Below are positions 23,622 to 34,490 of a DNA stretch of 64,000 nt, in pieces (position 1 is the stretch's first letter; each line of letters begins with the position of its first letter). The DNA is taken from assembly GCA_022747635.1 (NCBI GenBank), contig JAKTNV010000008.1:2790886-2854885 (forward strand), given 5' to 3'. The position numbers and the translations under genes are program-made. The notes under the pieces were generated by a model. The model saw only the letters and a program-made list of their open reading frames with translations. It was not told where the DNA came from and did no database searches. Source of the stretch: Hetaerina americana. Its lineage: Eukaryota; Arthropoda; Insecta; Odonata; Calopterygidae.

Positions 23622-24104
23622 TATTTCAGTAAAATATTTCAAATAATGTTTGCACACGGTATCCAAGTTAGTTATACTTCCCTAGGTGTCAGTGACATAA
23701 AACACAAAAACATATGCTGGATGAGACAATGACAGCATACTAAATTACTTTACGAGTAGAATGAAAAATTTAAATATATTTTTGCCCTCCCTATGGAAAA
23801 CACGGTCAGATACAGTTAGACTGATCCTTTATTCTTCGTGGGAAAAATGACATCTCAATTCAATCTCTTCTAAAATTAATCTCTCTAATTTTATTTACAA
23901 TCTTCCCCAATCGTATGATATTTCCCATGCGTGCGTATGATTTAACTAATAATACATTTTCAACGTCAACGCTAAAAGATCCACTGCCAATTAATGAAAG
24001 AGATTTAATCTGGAACTAAACCTTCGCTCCGTGAGTGATTCCCAGCCCAGCTCCTCTAATATTTTGGATAAGCTACAAAGTTTATCGTAACAACGTTTTA
24101 CACG
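23622..24104. other. AT-rich DNA, nothing recognised
   Basis: No frame, terminus or shared repeat seen. Confidence 0.4.
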
Positions 24105-24355
24105 CCTTCACAAGTTTTACAACTCTTCTAGTGCACGCGATCGAATACGGCAATCAATCCAACGTCACGATAATCCCTTACACTAGCAGCATATTTTTAA
24201 TGAGGCCTTACGAGCAAGAGATATAATTTCTCTTCCAAACATTCTCGTTACATTTCCCCTATTCTCTTCCAATTAATCCTAATTTTTCGCTTGCTTGCCC
24301 ATATATTCCTCATGTGTTTCACTCAGGAGGGGTCGTCTGTAAGGGTGACACGTAA
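24105..24355 (+). repeat. Dispersed repeat, copy 2
   Basis: Second copy of the repeat at 21950-22205, same orientation, about 2.15 kb away. Here it is followed by a LINE fragment on the opposite strand. Confidence 0.6.
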
Positions 24356-24374
24356 TAAGTAATATGCTCGAGTT

Positions 24375-24690
24375 TCTATACACCTCATATTTCGGTTATT
24401 GCTGATTCGGAAGGCAATCTGGATAAAACTATTCATAATCCAAAATTCACCACTACAATCTTTTTTAAGTTTTATTTTAAATACCAAGTGCCACACCATC
24501 GTTGAATTGCATTAAGGCCGTCTTACTAAAGTTACTTATCCTAAAGACTACTAATAACTGATCTAATCTCTGCAAACTAATGCGTGGCCGGCAAATAAGC
24601 GCCTTTACCCTCAGATTAAAGTCATTAGCGTAATGATGGAATAAAAGAGGTGACACAACACTTCCCTGGGGAACAGATGAAGCCTGAATA
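24375..24690 (-). mobile_element. CR1/Jockey-like LINE, RT fragment
   Basis: Minus-strand translation gives ASSVPQGSVVSPLLFHHYAND, the RT motif B region. After degraded sequence comes LNAIQRWCGTWYLK in another frame, the segment that follows the catalytic motif in these elements. The YADD-type motif itself is not preserved. It abuts the 3' side of the RTE-like LINE at 24695. Confidence 0.7.
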
Positions 24691-24694
24691 TAAA

Positions 24695-26970
24695 TTAATA
24701 AAGCAAAACCTAACATCCTACTCTAAAACAAGCCCCTCTTCATCTCCGTATACTTCCCCTCTCCCTTCATTCGGTCCAACATCCCTTTCCTATTCCTGCC
24801 CTTTCCTCGCTAGCCTAACGTACTCCCCTTTTTCACAGTCTTCAACATCCCATCGCCAATCAAAACGATCTGCCTCCATCTCTCATGCCTCCTTTGGATT
24901 TCCACCGGCGACCCCATCCTCTTCCCCACTAAGCCCAACACTTCCTCCTCCGTTTTCCTTTCTGTGTATTTCACCAACTTTTGAATCACACTCTGAAACA
25001 CGCATTTCACAAGCTTCCTATTTAAGCACACCTTGTTGCTTCAACGACCATGCTTCCCAACCGTACAAAACTACCCTCGATTACAAAGTTTTAACGTACC
25101 TATTCTCAACATCCTTACTCAACGTCCCTGTCATCGATTCCCTTTTGTGAAGTGTATTTTTCGCGAGACGCAACTTTTCCCCTTCATAATGGATCTGCTA
25201 TTTCGACCATCTTCGTTCAAAACACTTCCGAAATGGGTAAAATACCCAAAATCTAGTTTATGGCACATAACTTAACTGTACTCTTAATCATAAAACCTCA
25301 TAGCCGTTGTTTTGTATACGTCGACTATCATCCCATACCTTTAACATTGTTTTTTATGCACTCCCAAATACTTGTCAGCCAATTGGATGACTGGCTATCC
25401 AAAGATTAATCGTCCGAAAACGTTAATTTCTCATGGATGCCATGGATTGCACGACGATTTCTTTTTAGTCTCCATGGGCTCCCTTTCCCCTCCTATCAGT
25501 TCTTCCACATACACGAGGCCTGTCCAATAAATACGCGAACTGAGGCATATAAAAACTTTTTTTGGCAAACTTTAGTCTACATCGATTTTGTCACCTTCAA
25601 AGTACTCTCCATTCGTTTCAAAGTACTGCCCATTATTCCATCTTCCTTTCCACAGTTTAGGGCACCCTTGGATGTCCTGAGCTGTTCGGCTTTTTAGTTT
25701 TCTCGTCGTTTCTCGCTTTATTGCGTCCACATCTTCCAGTGATGTCCCCTCATTGCACTTTTCCAATTTGGGAATAAGAAAAAGTCTCAGGGGGCGAGAT
25801 CTGGCAAATAAAGAGGATGGTGATTGAATTTTTTTGCCAGGAACTGGCGAACAATCAATGCTGAATGTGCAGGTGCATTGTCTTGGTTGAGAATCCATCC
25901 ATCGCCTTGAGTCAAATTTGGTCGCACGCGATGAGAACTAAAAGGTAGAACTCAGCGTTCACTGTTTGTCCTTCAGGGAGAAATTCATGATGAACCATGA
26001 CATCAAAGAAAACCAGTAGCATGGCTTTGATTTTCGATCAGTTTTTTCTCGATTTTTTGGTTTGATTTAATCCACTTGAAAACGGATGTTTTCTTCAGAG
26101 CATTGTCACCGTAATCAGCTGTCAAAATTTCAGTAATATGAATTCTTGATAACTTTTTCCGCACTTCACCAAAAAACTAGATATTGATTCGTTGCTCCGT
26201 GATTTAGTCAATTTCCGTTTTCGACAAACAGTAAAAACAAGGACAACAGAAACTAACATAACTGGAATCATACGCACAGCTCGACGATCCGCCAAGCACA
26301 GACGGCTCATTGGGTCACAGGCGATTGCAGATTGCACCAGTTCGCGTATTTATTGGGAAGACCTCGCACTTTAAACATCACCGGTTATAATGGACAACTC
26401 TGCCTTACACCTCTTCCTAACACTGACTAACCCATCTCACAATGCCCCACTCGTGCCTGAGCAGTCTGAGACATGTACAGGTTGCGGATTAGTCTCCTGT
26501 CCCTCAAATCTGTTCCTATTTTCCACAGTAAATTCATTTGTTTCCCCAATTCCCTCTATTAAAGGCCTTTTTGAAATATACGTTAAGCAAACAATTACAT
26601 CCTCATTGTACTCTACATTCCTCAGTGACCTCATTTTGCAATTGCATCACGCGCCCCCTTCCTGAACCCAAACTAATCATCCCCGAAGTATTAATTTGCC
26701 CTGCTCTTCACCCACTCGTTGATGATCCTGAGAACCACTTTAGCTGCGTGCGAAATTAAGCTTATTGTTCTTTAGTCCAAACATGTGGTTGCTTTTCTTG
26801 GAATAGGAACTAACACTGATCTCACAAAATCTTCCAACCAAATTCCTCTCTCATTAATGCTCATAATTAGTCCATGAAAACTTTCCTTCCTCGTTTCCCG
26901 AAACCCTGAAGTATCTCCGTGGGTAATGTCATCTACCCCCATTGCATCATTTGGTTGATTTCAATTCCCT
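24695..26970 (-). mobile_element. RTE-like LINE split by a mariner
   Basis: Two blocks of the same LINE family in the same orientation. 26367-26970 carries central RT coding on the minus strand (MRSLRNVEYNEDVIVC aligned with LRLLIERNIEHNQEVFAC, then the MSQTAQVRV region in a shifted frame), running to the motif B start at the mariner boundary. 24695-25513 carries the downstream part (post-RT region, MLKTVKKG) and part of the 3' UTR. The mariner B copy at 25514-26366 lies between them, so the blocks are one insertion. Heavily frameshifted. Confidence 0.75.
25514..26366 (-). mobile_element. Mariner B copy d, second deletion type
   Basis: Termini CGAGGCCTGTCCAATAAATA at 25514 and the matching inverted end at 26366 are both present, with CA next to each end where TA would be expected. 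Coding on the minus strand keeps the N-terminal HTH (SYQExxILKF region) and jumps into KKLIENQSHATGF and MVHHEFLPEGQ-type sequence, then DGWILNQDNAPAHSALIV and LPDLAP. The deletion differs from copies a, b and f but is shared with the plus-strand copy at 37391-38126. These two copies are very similar over several hundred bases. Confidence 0.82.
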
Positions 26971-27159
26971 TCATGCACTTTCTATCTCGCCATTAGCTAT
27001 ATCTCGACCTAATCTATTCTCATCTACATATTATCCTCTTTACATGCCTGTACTTGCTGGTATATTGTCTTTGCCATAGAGTTTATAATTAAATACATCC
27101 TTACCATCTCCCCTGAATTTTTAAAATGGTTCAACTGATAATTTTTCTCACTAATCTTT

Positions 27160-27605
27160 GATCTTCTCACAAACAAACTTGCACATCACATACAAACAAA
27201 CTTCCACATCACATACAAAATGCCGTCCACATCACATGCAAACAATATTTTAATAACTACAATGAAGCTTATCACCCAGTGGCTGCTTTACATTTATACT
27301 TAAAACTTCTAAAATTGGATGGAAAGGGCTCAAAAAAACCTCCAGGCAGCTGGTTCCAATCAATTATAGTTCTATTCAAAAAAGAGCATTTTTTTCTTAT
27401 TTGTTTTTTGCGTCCTTATTTTTATTTTGAAACTGTGGTCGTTTTTTCCCCTTAAAGTTAGGCTTTTCTATCCCTTGCCATAAATCCTCCCACGCTTCGT
27501 CCTTTTTAACAATTCTATACATCAGGCCTAACCTACTCCTTTTTCTTCTATTTTCCAAACTCTCCCATTTCAGTACATCTAACATTTCCGTGACACTATC
27601 TGTTT
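27160..27605 (-). mobile_element. CR1/Jockey-like LINE 3' end, second copy
   Basis: Minus-strand frame 27397-27585 encodes LKWESLENRRKRSRLGLMYRI, the conserved C-terminal block of CR1/Jockey reverse transcriptases, preceded by SVTEM-like sequence to 27605. The 3' UTR to about 27241 matches 7770-8000. In 27168-27245 a ~22-bp unit of that UTR (CACATCACATACAAACAAAC) is repeated about three times, where the other copy has one unit. Confidence 0.75.
27168..27245. repeat. Short tandem repeat in LINE 3' UTR
   Basis: About three imperfect copies of a ~22-bp unit around CACATCACATACAAA. The homologous UTR near 7771 has a single unit, so this is a local expansion. Confidence 0.7.
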
Positions 27606-27640
27606 GGATAGAAATTCCAAAAAAGGGCAGCGAAGAATGT
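27606..27640 (+). repeat. 34-bp exact repeat, copy 1
   Basis: The segment from GGATAGAAATTCCAAAAAAG to GAAGAATGT is repeated exactly at 41672-41706. It sits between a LINE 3' end and a LINE 5' part and is of unknown origin. Confidence 0.8.
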
Positions 27641-27659
27641 TTGGGCTACCTAATCCCGG

Positions 27660-29095
27660 CAGCTGGAGTGGAAAAGCTTTAGCGGTCGTCCTGACATCAC
27701 ATCATTGCAAAGGAAAATTGACAGTAGCACCCGCAGGAGACGCAAATGAAAACCGAATTAGTCAGACTTAGGAATGCTAGGACGATTTAGAGGACAGGAA
27801 AATTAGAAAATATTAAGTGAGAGATGGAGAGGGGAAATAATCGCACAGATATGAGGTTAAGTCGATAAATAACTCGCAAAACTGGATAGAGGCGATAAAA
27901 ATCAGTGTTTTCCTGAAATTTATTTAAATTTAATGTATATTGAGCCTCTACATTCAAAAACCTCTCTCCTCTCTTTAAAAGTCCTTAATAGACGGCAGCA
28001 TAGAAGTATTCTGTTCGACTGTCGCAGCTACGAGTAACCTCTCGGACTTCTGCGCCGTCATTTTCAAAACCTCGGCCACCCAAATGAGATTTTTGGGGCC
28101 CTGACTGTTAAAAATCACTGGGGGCGAATTCGGAACTGAACGGTGGATATTTCAGGTGTTCCGAATGAAATGTTTGTGACAGCTTGTAGCAGTTTTTAAG
28201 AGATGTTTGTGACTTTACTATTGACCTACCCTCGTATTTTAGGTCTATGCGAGGTGAGATGGAAGGATAGCGGAAATTACTGGTGTGCTAATTATAGAAT
28301 AATATACAGCGGCGGGGACGAGAACCAACGGAACGGTTGGGTTGGCATAATATTGAATAAAGAGGTAGGAGGAGCTAAGTCAACATAGAGCGAGCAGCGA
28401 ATAAAATATTACTAGTAGAGGTCAAAGCAGAACCGACGAACTTGGCCATTGTTCAGGTACGCATGTCACCGAGAAACCATACGGAGGAAGAGGTCGATAG
28501 GATAAACGATCAGTTAGAGGACATAATCGCGTGTGTCCCTGCAGGAAAACATTTTATAGTGATTGGGTATTGGAACTTGACAGTAGACGGAGGAAGAAAT
28601 GGTGATGAGGTGGGGGATTAGGGTTTAGGAATAAGAAATCACAGCGGGGAGAAAGCATTAGAGTTCGGCAGGAGACAGGCATTAGTCATCACCAACACTT
28701 GGTTTAGACACCACGAAGGGCGCTACGTAGGTATACATAGAAAATGCGGGGTGACTCAGAAAGGTATCAGTTATATTCTGGTTAGACATAGGTTTAGGAG
28801 CAATGTGATAAATTCGCACAGCTTCCCGGGAGCGGATGCGGATTCTGACCAGAATTTAGTCGCTACGAAGAGTAACACCATGTTCAAAAGACGTAAACAT
28901 GAAACAATCCTTTGCAAGTGCAATGAAGCGTTAAACGGACGAAAAAAGTGCAAGGGGAAGAAAGTGAATAATGGGTTTAATGGAAGGAAATCGATAACAT
29001 TAAAAAAGGAATGTCGAAATACGCGAACGGCATTATGGGAATTGAAAATAGAAAATGGCCAAGACAGCCATGGATTGCATATAACTGGATTTAAA
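27660..29095 (+). mobile_element. RTE-like LINE, endonuclease part, interrupted by a MITE
   Basis: Matches the 9903-13279 LINE from just before the endonuclease (AGACGCAAATGAAAACCGAA) through LCEVRWKDSGNYW, MSPRNHTEEEVD, the IGYWN equivalent of GDWN, and FRSNVINSHSFPGADADSD. It decays after about 29095. A 383-bp MITE at 27852-28234 splits the endonuclease frame. Several stops. The catalytic Asp of GDWN is replaced by Tyr. Confidence 0.8.
27852..28234. mobile_element. MITE of mariner/Tc1 type inside a LINE
   Basis: 383 bp bounded by TA at 27850-27851 and 28235-28236. The ends form an imperfect inverted repeat: TGAGGTTAAGTCGATAAATAA at the left, and CGAGGGTAGGTCAATAGTAA as the reverse complement of the right end. 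The LINE sequence resumes exactly at the right TA (TATTTTAGGTCTATGCGAGG). On the minus strand there is a short frame starting MTAQKSERLLVAATVEQN, which I cannot assign. The last five bases of the right terminus (CCTCG) and its CCTACCCTCG form resemble mariner C, but the interior is unrelated. Confidence 0.78.
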
Positions 29096-29149
29096 TAAAT
29101 ATTTGAAAGAATAAAATGAAAAAGCGCAAACGCAGAGTTTGGCGGACAA

Positions 29150-29335
29150 ATTTACAAGAACAGAGGCGTGAGCGAAATTAATTGGGTGGATACGGGGTTA
29201 TCTGTTTTTATAGTGCGTGTATGCATGTTTTTTTTCGTTGTAAGAGTTATCTTTGACCAAACTTAACCGTTGCCACCAGGAAAATCGCCTAATTGCAAAG
29301 TAATTGTAAAATAAAATAATAATAAATAATGCCCT
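29150..29335 (+). mobile_element. CR1/Jockey-like LINE 3' UTR fragment
   Basis: Plus-strand match to the 3' UTR seen at 7413-7510 on the minus strand: AACCGTTGCCACCAGGAAAA, CGCCTAATTGCAAAG and an AATAATAA tail near 29312-29333. No coding part remains. Confidence 0.65.
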
Positions 29336-29339
29336 TATC

Positions 29340-29600
29340 CCAGTCTCACTCAAAGATTTCCTGATACTCCTTCCTTCCCGCCCCTCTTAAATCTCCCACA
29401 TTCCATTTCCTCATCTTTCTTCCCTGTATGATCCTCTCGAATCTGAACTTACACATCATTAGTACTTCATTGTGACCTGAATCCGCGTCGGCTTCCGGGA
29501 AACTGTGCGAATTGACCACGCTGTTCCTGAACCTGTGACTAAACAAAATAGAGTCATGAACTGATATCTCTATTGAGTTCCTGGGTATAATCAACGTACG
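29340..29600 (-). mobile_element. RTE-like LINE, endonuclease C-terminal fragment
   Basis: Minus-strand translation gives SHRFRNSVVNSHSFPEADAD, then GHNEVLMMCKFRFERI, aligned with the end of the endonuclease of the 9903-13279 LINE (SDHNLVVMKCRARF). The Asp before the catalytic His is Gly here. Confidence 0.75.
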
Positions 29601-30234
29601 TCTACTTCTATTGTTATGTTTAAACTAAGAATTCGTGATGATTAAACCACTTTTCCAACGGAATTTGATTCCACCCCCGGCACTGTTATTCCTTATTCCT
29701 CAGCCGAAACCTCCACACCATCTTCGCTCAGCACCTTCGCTTTCCACTCCACCATCACCATCAAATGTTACCTCCACTGTCAACTTTGCATTCTGTTGCA
29801 TATTAAAAGTAATAAAAAAATATTTTTCGGCAAAAAAGAAGGGCGTAAAATAAGACCCGTGGTTCGGATCCATGCAATTGAGCATCCTTATGTTAATCAT
29901 ACGCATTGTTATTGTTAATCATTTACATGAGAGACAATGCCTAACTATTTTCTAACGCTAAAAAAACGCGTTCCAATTTCTACGAGAAATTTCAAAGGCG
30001 TGCGTTCGCCGGCATTAACGTTTTTGAGTGCATGAAAATACGAATGCTGTTGAAATGAAGCAAAAAAGGGCAATGTAGCGTACTTTTCCCCGCATTACTG
30101 AACCGAAGCGGAACTTGATGTTAAGCGTGAAATTCCACTGACTACAGTGGAATGTGGACAAGACACATAAGAGGAATGTTTCATCATGAGTATTTCAATT
30201 TGAAGATTGGTGTATTGCAGCCCTCCATTCTTCC
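29601..30234. other. Intergenic DNA, nothing recognised
   Basis: Short frames only. A Pro/Ser-rich frame at 29635-29853 has no family likeness. Confidence 0.35.
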
Positions 30235-30740
30235 CCATTTAGTGTCAATTCCCTCACCCTCTGATAGGTTCCCTGTTTGACGTCCTTCTTAATTTGCCCT
30301 ATGTACTTGTCCCTTGGCCTTCCTCGCGGGATCTTCCTTCAATTTTTCCTTCTATTATGTTTCTAACTAATCCATTGTGCCTCAAGGTATGTCCAATCCG
30401 TCTATTTCTTCTTTGCCGTAGGGCTCTCCATGTGGTCCTCTCCTCTTCTGCTCTTCTATATACTACTTCATCATTCCTCACTGTCTAAATCTTCAGCATT
30501 CTCCTCCAGCACCATGTTTCAAAGGCTTCTACGCATTCTTCGTTGGTCCATTTTTCCAATATTCCATGCCTCCGATCCGTAGAGTGCCAAGCTCCTCACG
30601 AACTTTTTGACGAACTGCTTCCTTATCTGCAATCTTATGTTCTTTGAACAGAGTAGTAGTTGCTTCTTCTCAATGAACGCCTTCTTTGCTTGGGCTATTC
30701 TTCGCTTGATGTGGGTCGCGCTTCTTCCATCCCAGGAATG
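30235..30740 (-). mobile_element. LINE family 2, post-RT fragment
   Basis: Minus-strand translation gives RRAEEERTTWRALRQRRNRR and IGHTLRHNGLVRNIIEGKIE, with RRMLKI-like and KKAFIEKKQLL-like pieces upstream in other frames. It is the same family as the plus-strand fragment at 39225-39840. This region lies behind the RT domain in RTE-like elements. It is distinct in sequence from the family at 9903-13279. Confidence 0.75.
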
Positions 30741-31550
30741 TGTAGCGGTGAAAATAGAAGAGAAAGACGAGGCGAGGAGGAATGAGTCAGTTGCGAAAGA
30801 ATTGTGGGTTCGATGAACTGATTTATTCTGAAGCGAACACCTTTTCCGTGCATTAATATTAATGCACAGAAAAATGAAATGTTCTTCGCTGGGGCGATAT
30901 CACGCGGAGTTGCTGGATCTCCATTGAACAGATACACTGTCATGCGAGAAGAGGAGGGTAAATTGCTTGAGGGAGAAGCAAGCCAAGGAATTCTTCGGCG
31001 AATATGATTGAACTGCTAGCAAAGAGAAGATTTGTAGGATTGCACTAAAGAATCTACGATTGAAAGATATTGGGCAAATAAGCACCATAAGGCATTCGGA
31101 AGCATGGCAGGAATCCTTAAGGCGGACAACCCATTTTCTGTAAGCCTAACATTGCGCGGCTTTTCCTAACGATGCAGAATTCTGACATTCAGTTTTCATA
31201 CTCGTTAAAGATACACTTGGAATTGGTTTTTATGCCTACGCTTTATCATTAAGTAGATTACAACAGTGCACTGCAAAAATGACAGCAAGGCCTTAAACAA
31301 GCTGAAGTGTGCCAACGATTAAAAAGGATGGGGGATGAAATTCCTTTCTTATTCTGTACCTTCATATTTTCACAAAATCAATCCCCCTTTGATTAATTAT
31401 TTCCTTGAGAGAGCTCACCCAGTAACTGAAGGGAATGCATCGGAAATGTGAATCAGAAACATTTCGCATGGAGGCCATGTTGGATTCTAGTACAGGGTCC
31501 TCATAAAGTCGGTTTCGTTTGCCGATTAAATCGTAAGCAGCGAAGAGGTA
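30741..31550. other. Unassigned DNA
   Basis: No supported coding region. A few short frames and no transposon ends. Confidence 0.35.
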
Positions 31551-31553
31551 AGA

Positions 31554-32499
31554 CGGGGGTAGGCTGAAAAGTAATGCACTCATGCTTGTAGATCTCAAAC
31601 AAAAACAAATATATCGCGCAAAAAGTAAATTAAAGTACAATTCTTAAGTTTCATAATAATTTATTTATTTTCAAGATAGTCGCCGCCAAGGTTAACACAT
31701 TTCTCCCAGCGTGTAACAAGATTTGTCCATCCGTCAATGAAAAACTCTACCGACTTTTCTCGAATCCAGGACTTGGCAGCTGCCTTCACCTCATCGGCGT
31801 AATGATTACCCTCGAGATGTCTCTTGAGTTGAGAAAAAAAATAAAAATCGCAAGGCATCGCAATATCGGGGAAATAAGGAGGGTGTGGAATCGGTTCAAA
31901 TTTCAGGTTTCGCAGAGCCTCTCCAGTTGCGCTCGAGGTGTGTGGAAGAGCGTTGTCATGTTGCAAGATTATTGGCGCCAGGCTGCCTTTAACACAACAA
32001 ACTTCTTCCTTGGATATTCCGATTTGGTTTTCGGTACCCTTTTGAGTGGTTCGCCGGGCATTTTGGATCAAATCTTTGACGAGTTTGCGATGTTTATCGT
32101 CTGTGGCAGTGATCGGATGTCCCCTGCGTGTTTCATCAACAATTATAGCTTTTCCAGGCTCACAACCAGGAAATGTTTTTACCCATTGATTTACAGTAGA
32201 CCTATCAACAGAATCGTCACCATAAACAGCCTTTAAACGACGATGAATCTCAGTAGGAGTAACTTTTTCAGCAGTTAAAAATTCGATAAAAGGACGCTGT
32301 TTAACTCGCGTTGACATAGCACTAGAACACGTCCACATACTTCCGCTTCTCGAAATACACTGGATGAATGTAACGACCTCGAACTTGCGCATGCGTGTTG
32401 AGAGAGAGTTTTACTTCCACATGCTACCAGAAGTGCTTCTGTAGGTCATTTTGTTTGTGGTCTACAAACATGTGTGCATTACTTTTCAGCCTACCCTCG
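31554..32499 (-). mobile_element. Mariner C copy 5, best-preserved deletion derivative
   Basis: About 946 bp with both termini: the left (3') end GGGGGTAGGCTGAAAAGTAA and the right (5') end at 32499, CGAGGGTAGGCTGAAAAGTA on the minus strand. The inverted repeat extends beyond 28 bp with scattered mismatches. It encodes an uninterrupted 218-codon frame (next entry), although about 110-130 residues of transposase, including the first catalytic Asp, have been deleted. The flanking TA dinucleotides have decayed. Confidence 0.9.
31661..32317 (-). CDS. Open, internally deleted mariner C transposase (218 aa)
   Basis: Start chosen at 32317 (MSTRVKQRPF), which aligns with the start in the other copies; an upstream in-frame ATG at 32392 lies in the 5' UTR. 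The N-terminal HTH pair is kept (TPTEIHRRLKAVYGDD, VDRSTVNQWV, then a GRP-like linker read as RRGHPIT, and KHRKLVKDLIQNARRTT). At about residue 110 IGISKEEVCCVKGSLA joins straight to PIILQHDNALPHTS. The second catalytic Asp (HDNA) and a changed third region (FPDIAMPCDFYFF, with one extra residue) remain, and the C-terminus is complete. It could bind its own ends but should not cut DNA. It may act as a repressor or simply be a fossil. Confidence 0.8.
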   Translation of the reverse strand: MSTRVKQRPFIEFLTAEKVTPTEIHRRLKAVYGDDSVDRSTVNQWVKTFPGCEPGKAIIVDETRRGHPITATDDKHRKLVKDLIQNARRTTQKGTENQIGISKEEVCCVKGSLAPIILQHDNALPHTSSATGEALRNLKFEPIPHPPYFPDIAMPCDFYFFSQLKRHLEGNHYADEVKAAAKSWIREKSVEFFIDGWTNLVTRWEKCVNLGGDYLENK

Positions 32500-32909
32500 T
32501 GTAATGACCTTAACTTGGTTATTAGATAGATGAGAATGAAAATCCTACCAGAACGAAAATAAAAATACAAAATTTAATTCGATATAGGAATTGGAAGCAG
32601 GTCACTTTTGGTGATAATTTGCAAACTGTATCGCCATCCCCGATGTATTTACGAGAGAGATGCTAAACATAAGATTTAGACAGAACGCTAAACCGAAAGA
32701 TCGAAATGCCATTTTTCCCACGGTCTTTTTTTGCAGTTACTTCGACCCCTTATCTGGTAGAGAAGGTGTATTTAAATTCTCAGTAGCCGTGTGTGTCGGC
32801 ATTCCTTCCAAACATAATTTATTAATGTTATGCTTAGAAAAGTAATTACCGCTTAATTACCATATAACAGATAATCTCTTGTTAAAATTATTTTCATATT
32901 TTAAAGAAT
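32500..32909. other. Intergenic DNA, nothing recognised
   Basis: AT-rich with no supported feature. The last bases form the left target duplication of the LINE that follows. Confidence 0.4.
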
Positions 32910-32918
32910 TTAACTTTA

Positions 32919-34490
32919 TTATTATTATTAGGTAATCTACCGGTTAAGGTAGGTTTTTGGATGGACACAGCTGCTAAATAAATATTTTGTGAATCCTAAC
33001 AAAACACAAAATCCAGCATCCTACTCTAAATCAGGTCCCTCTTCGTCTCTGAGTACTTTCTTCCTCCCTTCATCCCGCCCAACATTCCTATCCTGTTCCT
33101 TCCCTTTCCTCTTTTGCCCAACATTCTACCCTCTATCACAGTCTTCAACAACCCACTGCCGGTCAACACCCCCGTCATCCACTTTTCCTACCTCCAAAGG
33201 ATTTCTCCCAACAATCCCCTCTCTTCGTCCACCATACTTCCTCATTTGTTTTCTTCTCTGTCCATTTCACCTTCTCCATTCTTCTCCACACCCACATTTC
33301 AAAAGCCTCCAATCTATGTTTATCCTCCTGCTTCAATGACCACGTTTCCGCGCCGTACATAGCGACGCTCCATATCAAAATTTTTACGAGTCATTTCTTA
33401 ATATCCTTACTCAACGTCCCTGTCATCAACTCCCTCCTCCTTGTGAAAGCCTCTTTGCCCACCGCATTTCTTCTCCTCACGTCCCTACTACTTTGACCAT
33501 GTTGGTCCAAAACACTTCCGAGATACGTAAACTGTTCTACCTGCACTAGTTTTTGCCCTCCTATTTTAATGTTTAGCTTAGCGTTTTTCTTTCTTGAAAA
33601 TCGCATAGCCTTTGTTTTATTAATATTGATTCTGGATTTTATTACTATTGATTCTCATTATTTTTTCCCAATTCACTCTATCAAACGCTTTTTCGAAATC
33701 TACGAAACAGGCAATTACCTCCGGCTTGTATTCTATATTCCTCTCGATTAATAATCTCATTACTGCAATAGCATCACGCGTACCTCTCCCCTTCCTAAAC
33801 CCAAACTGATCATTTTCTAAGTAATCTTTAGCCCTAATTTCTCTCCTTTTGTATATGATCCTGAGGACAACTTTAACTGCGGGGGATATCAAACTTATTG
33901 TCCTGTAGTCCTCACATGATGTAGCCTTTACCTTTTTCGGAATAGGAACTAAAACTGATCTCACCAAGTCTTCCGGCCAGATTCCCACCTCATAGATACT
34001 ACGAATCAGCCCATATAGCCTCTTCCTCCCACATTTGCCAACACATTTTAGTAGTTCCGCAGGAATGTTCCTGATTTTCCCTTGCAAGTGTTTCGTGGGA
34101 TGACGACCGCGGAAGCCTTGCCTCCCCCGCTGCCGGGCACGACACACGGCCGATTGGGCCGAGCCCCGTAATGGCCAGGACTCAAAATCTCTTAAGTGAC
34201 CATCATATTTATCTTGGGAATGATAATTGAGGTGGTTTCCCGTGGCCTTCCTCAATAGTGTTTTTAACGTGACATTATCACTTACTGGCCGCCCCACTGG
34301 GGTCAGACGCTATTGCAGCCGCCTCACTGAGGAACAGACGCTGCGTGGACTACCTTTCGTCAGGCTCCTAAACTTCGACCCATGGGTGACCCAACCAGGA
34401 GCAATTATTATTACTCCCGGTCAGTACAGCTCGAGGAGTCATAGGAACGCACAAGCCCTTCCACCTCGTCAAGCTTGTAGTCCGGGGAGG
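32919..34490 (-). mobile_element. RTE-like LINE with intact ends and large internal deletions
   Basis: Minus-strand relative of the LINE at 9903-13279, with the TAA-repeat tail at about 32919-32930 and the 5' end (CCTCCCCGGACTACAAGC) at 34490. TTAACTTTA is found on both sides (32910-32918 and 34491-34499), a 9-bp target duplication. Two internal deletions are visible. One joins the 5' region (HPTKHLQGK) to NIPAELLKC in the RT, losing the endonuclease (about 1.45 kb). The second joins FDRVNWEK to the MRINxNK region, losing RT motifs B and C. Other RT pieces (DYRTISLIS, GFRKGRGTRD, FVDFEKAFDRV) are clear. Confidence 0.9.
33620..34297 (-). pseudogene. Fused remnant of LINE 5' region and RT
   Basis: A 225-codon open frame created by the first internal deletion of the LINE. 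Residues 1 to about 78 come from the 5' leader (GRPVSDNVTLKTLLRKATGN), followed directly by RT residues (NIPAELLKCVGKCGRKR) through motif A (FVDFEKAFDRVNW). Endonuclease, motif B and catalytic FADD are absent, so it cannot be an active enzyme. Confidence 0.85.

Noticed and set aside
27168..27245. CRISPR-like array
   Set aside because: Only three imperfect short units in a LINE 3' UTR, with no regular unique spacers; the genome is eukaryotic.
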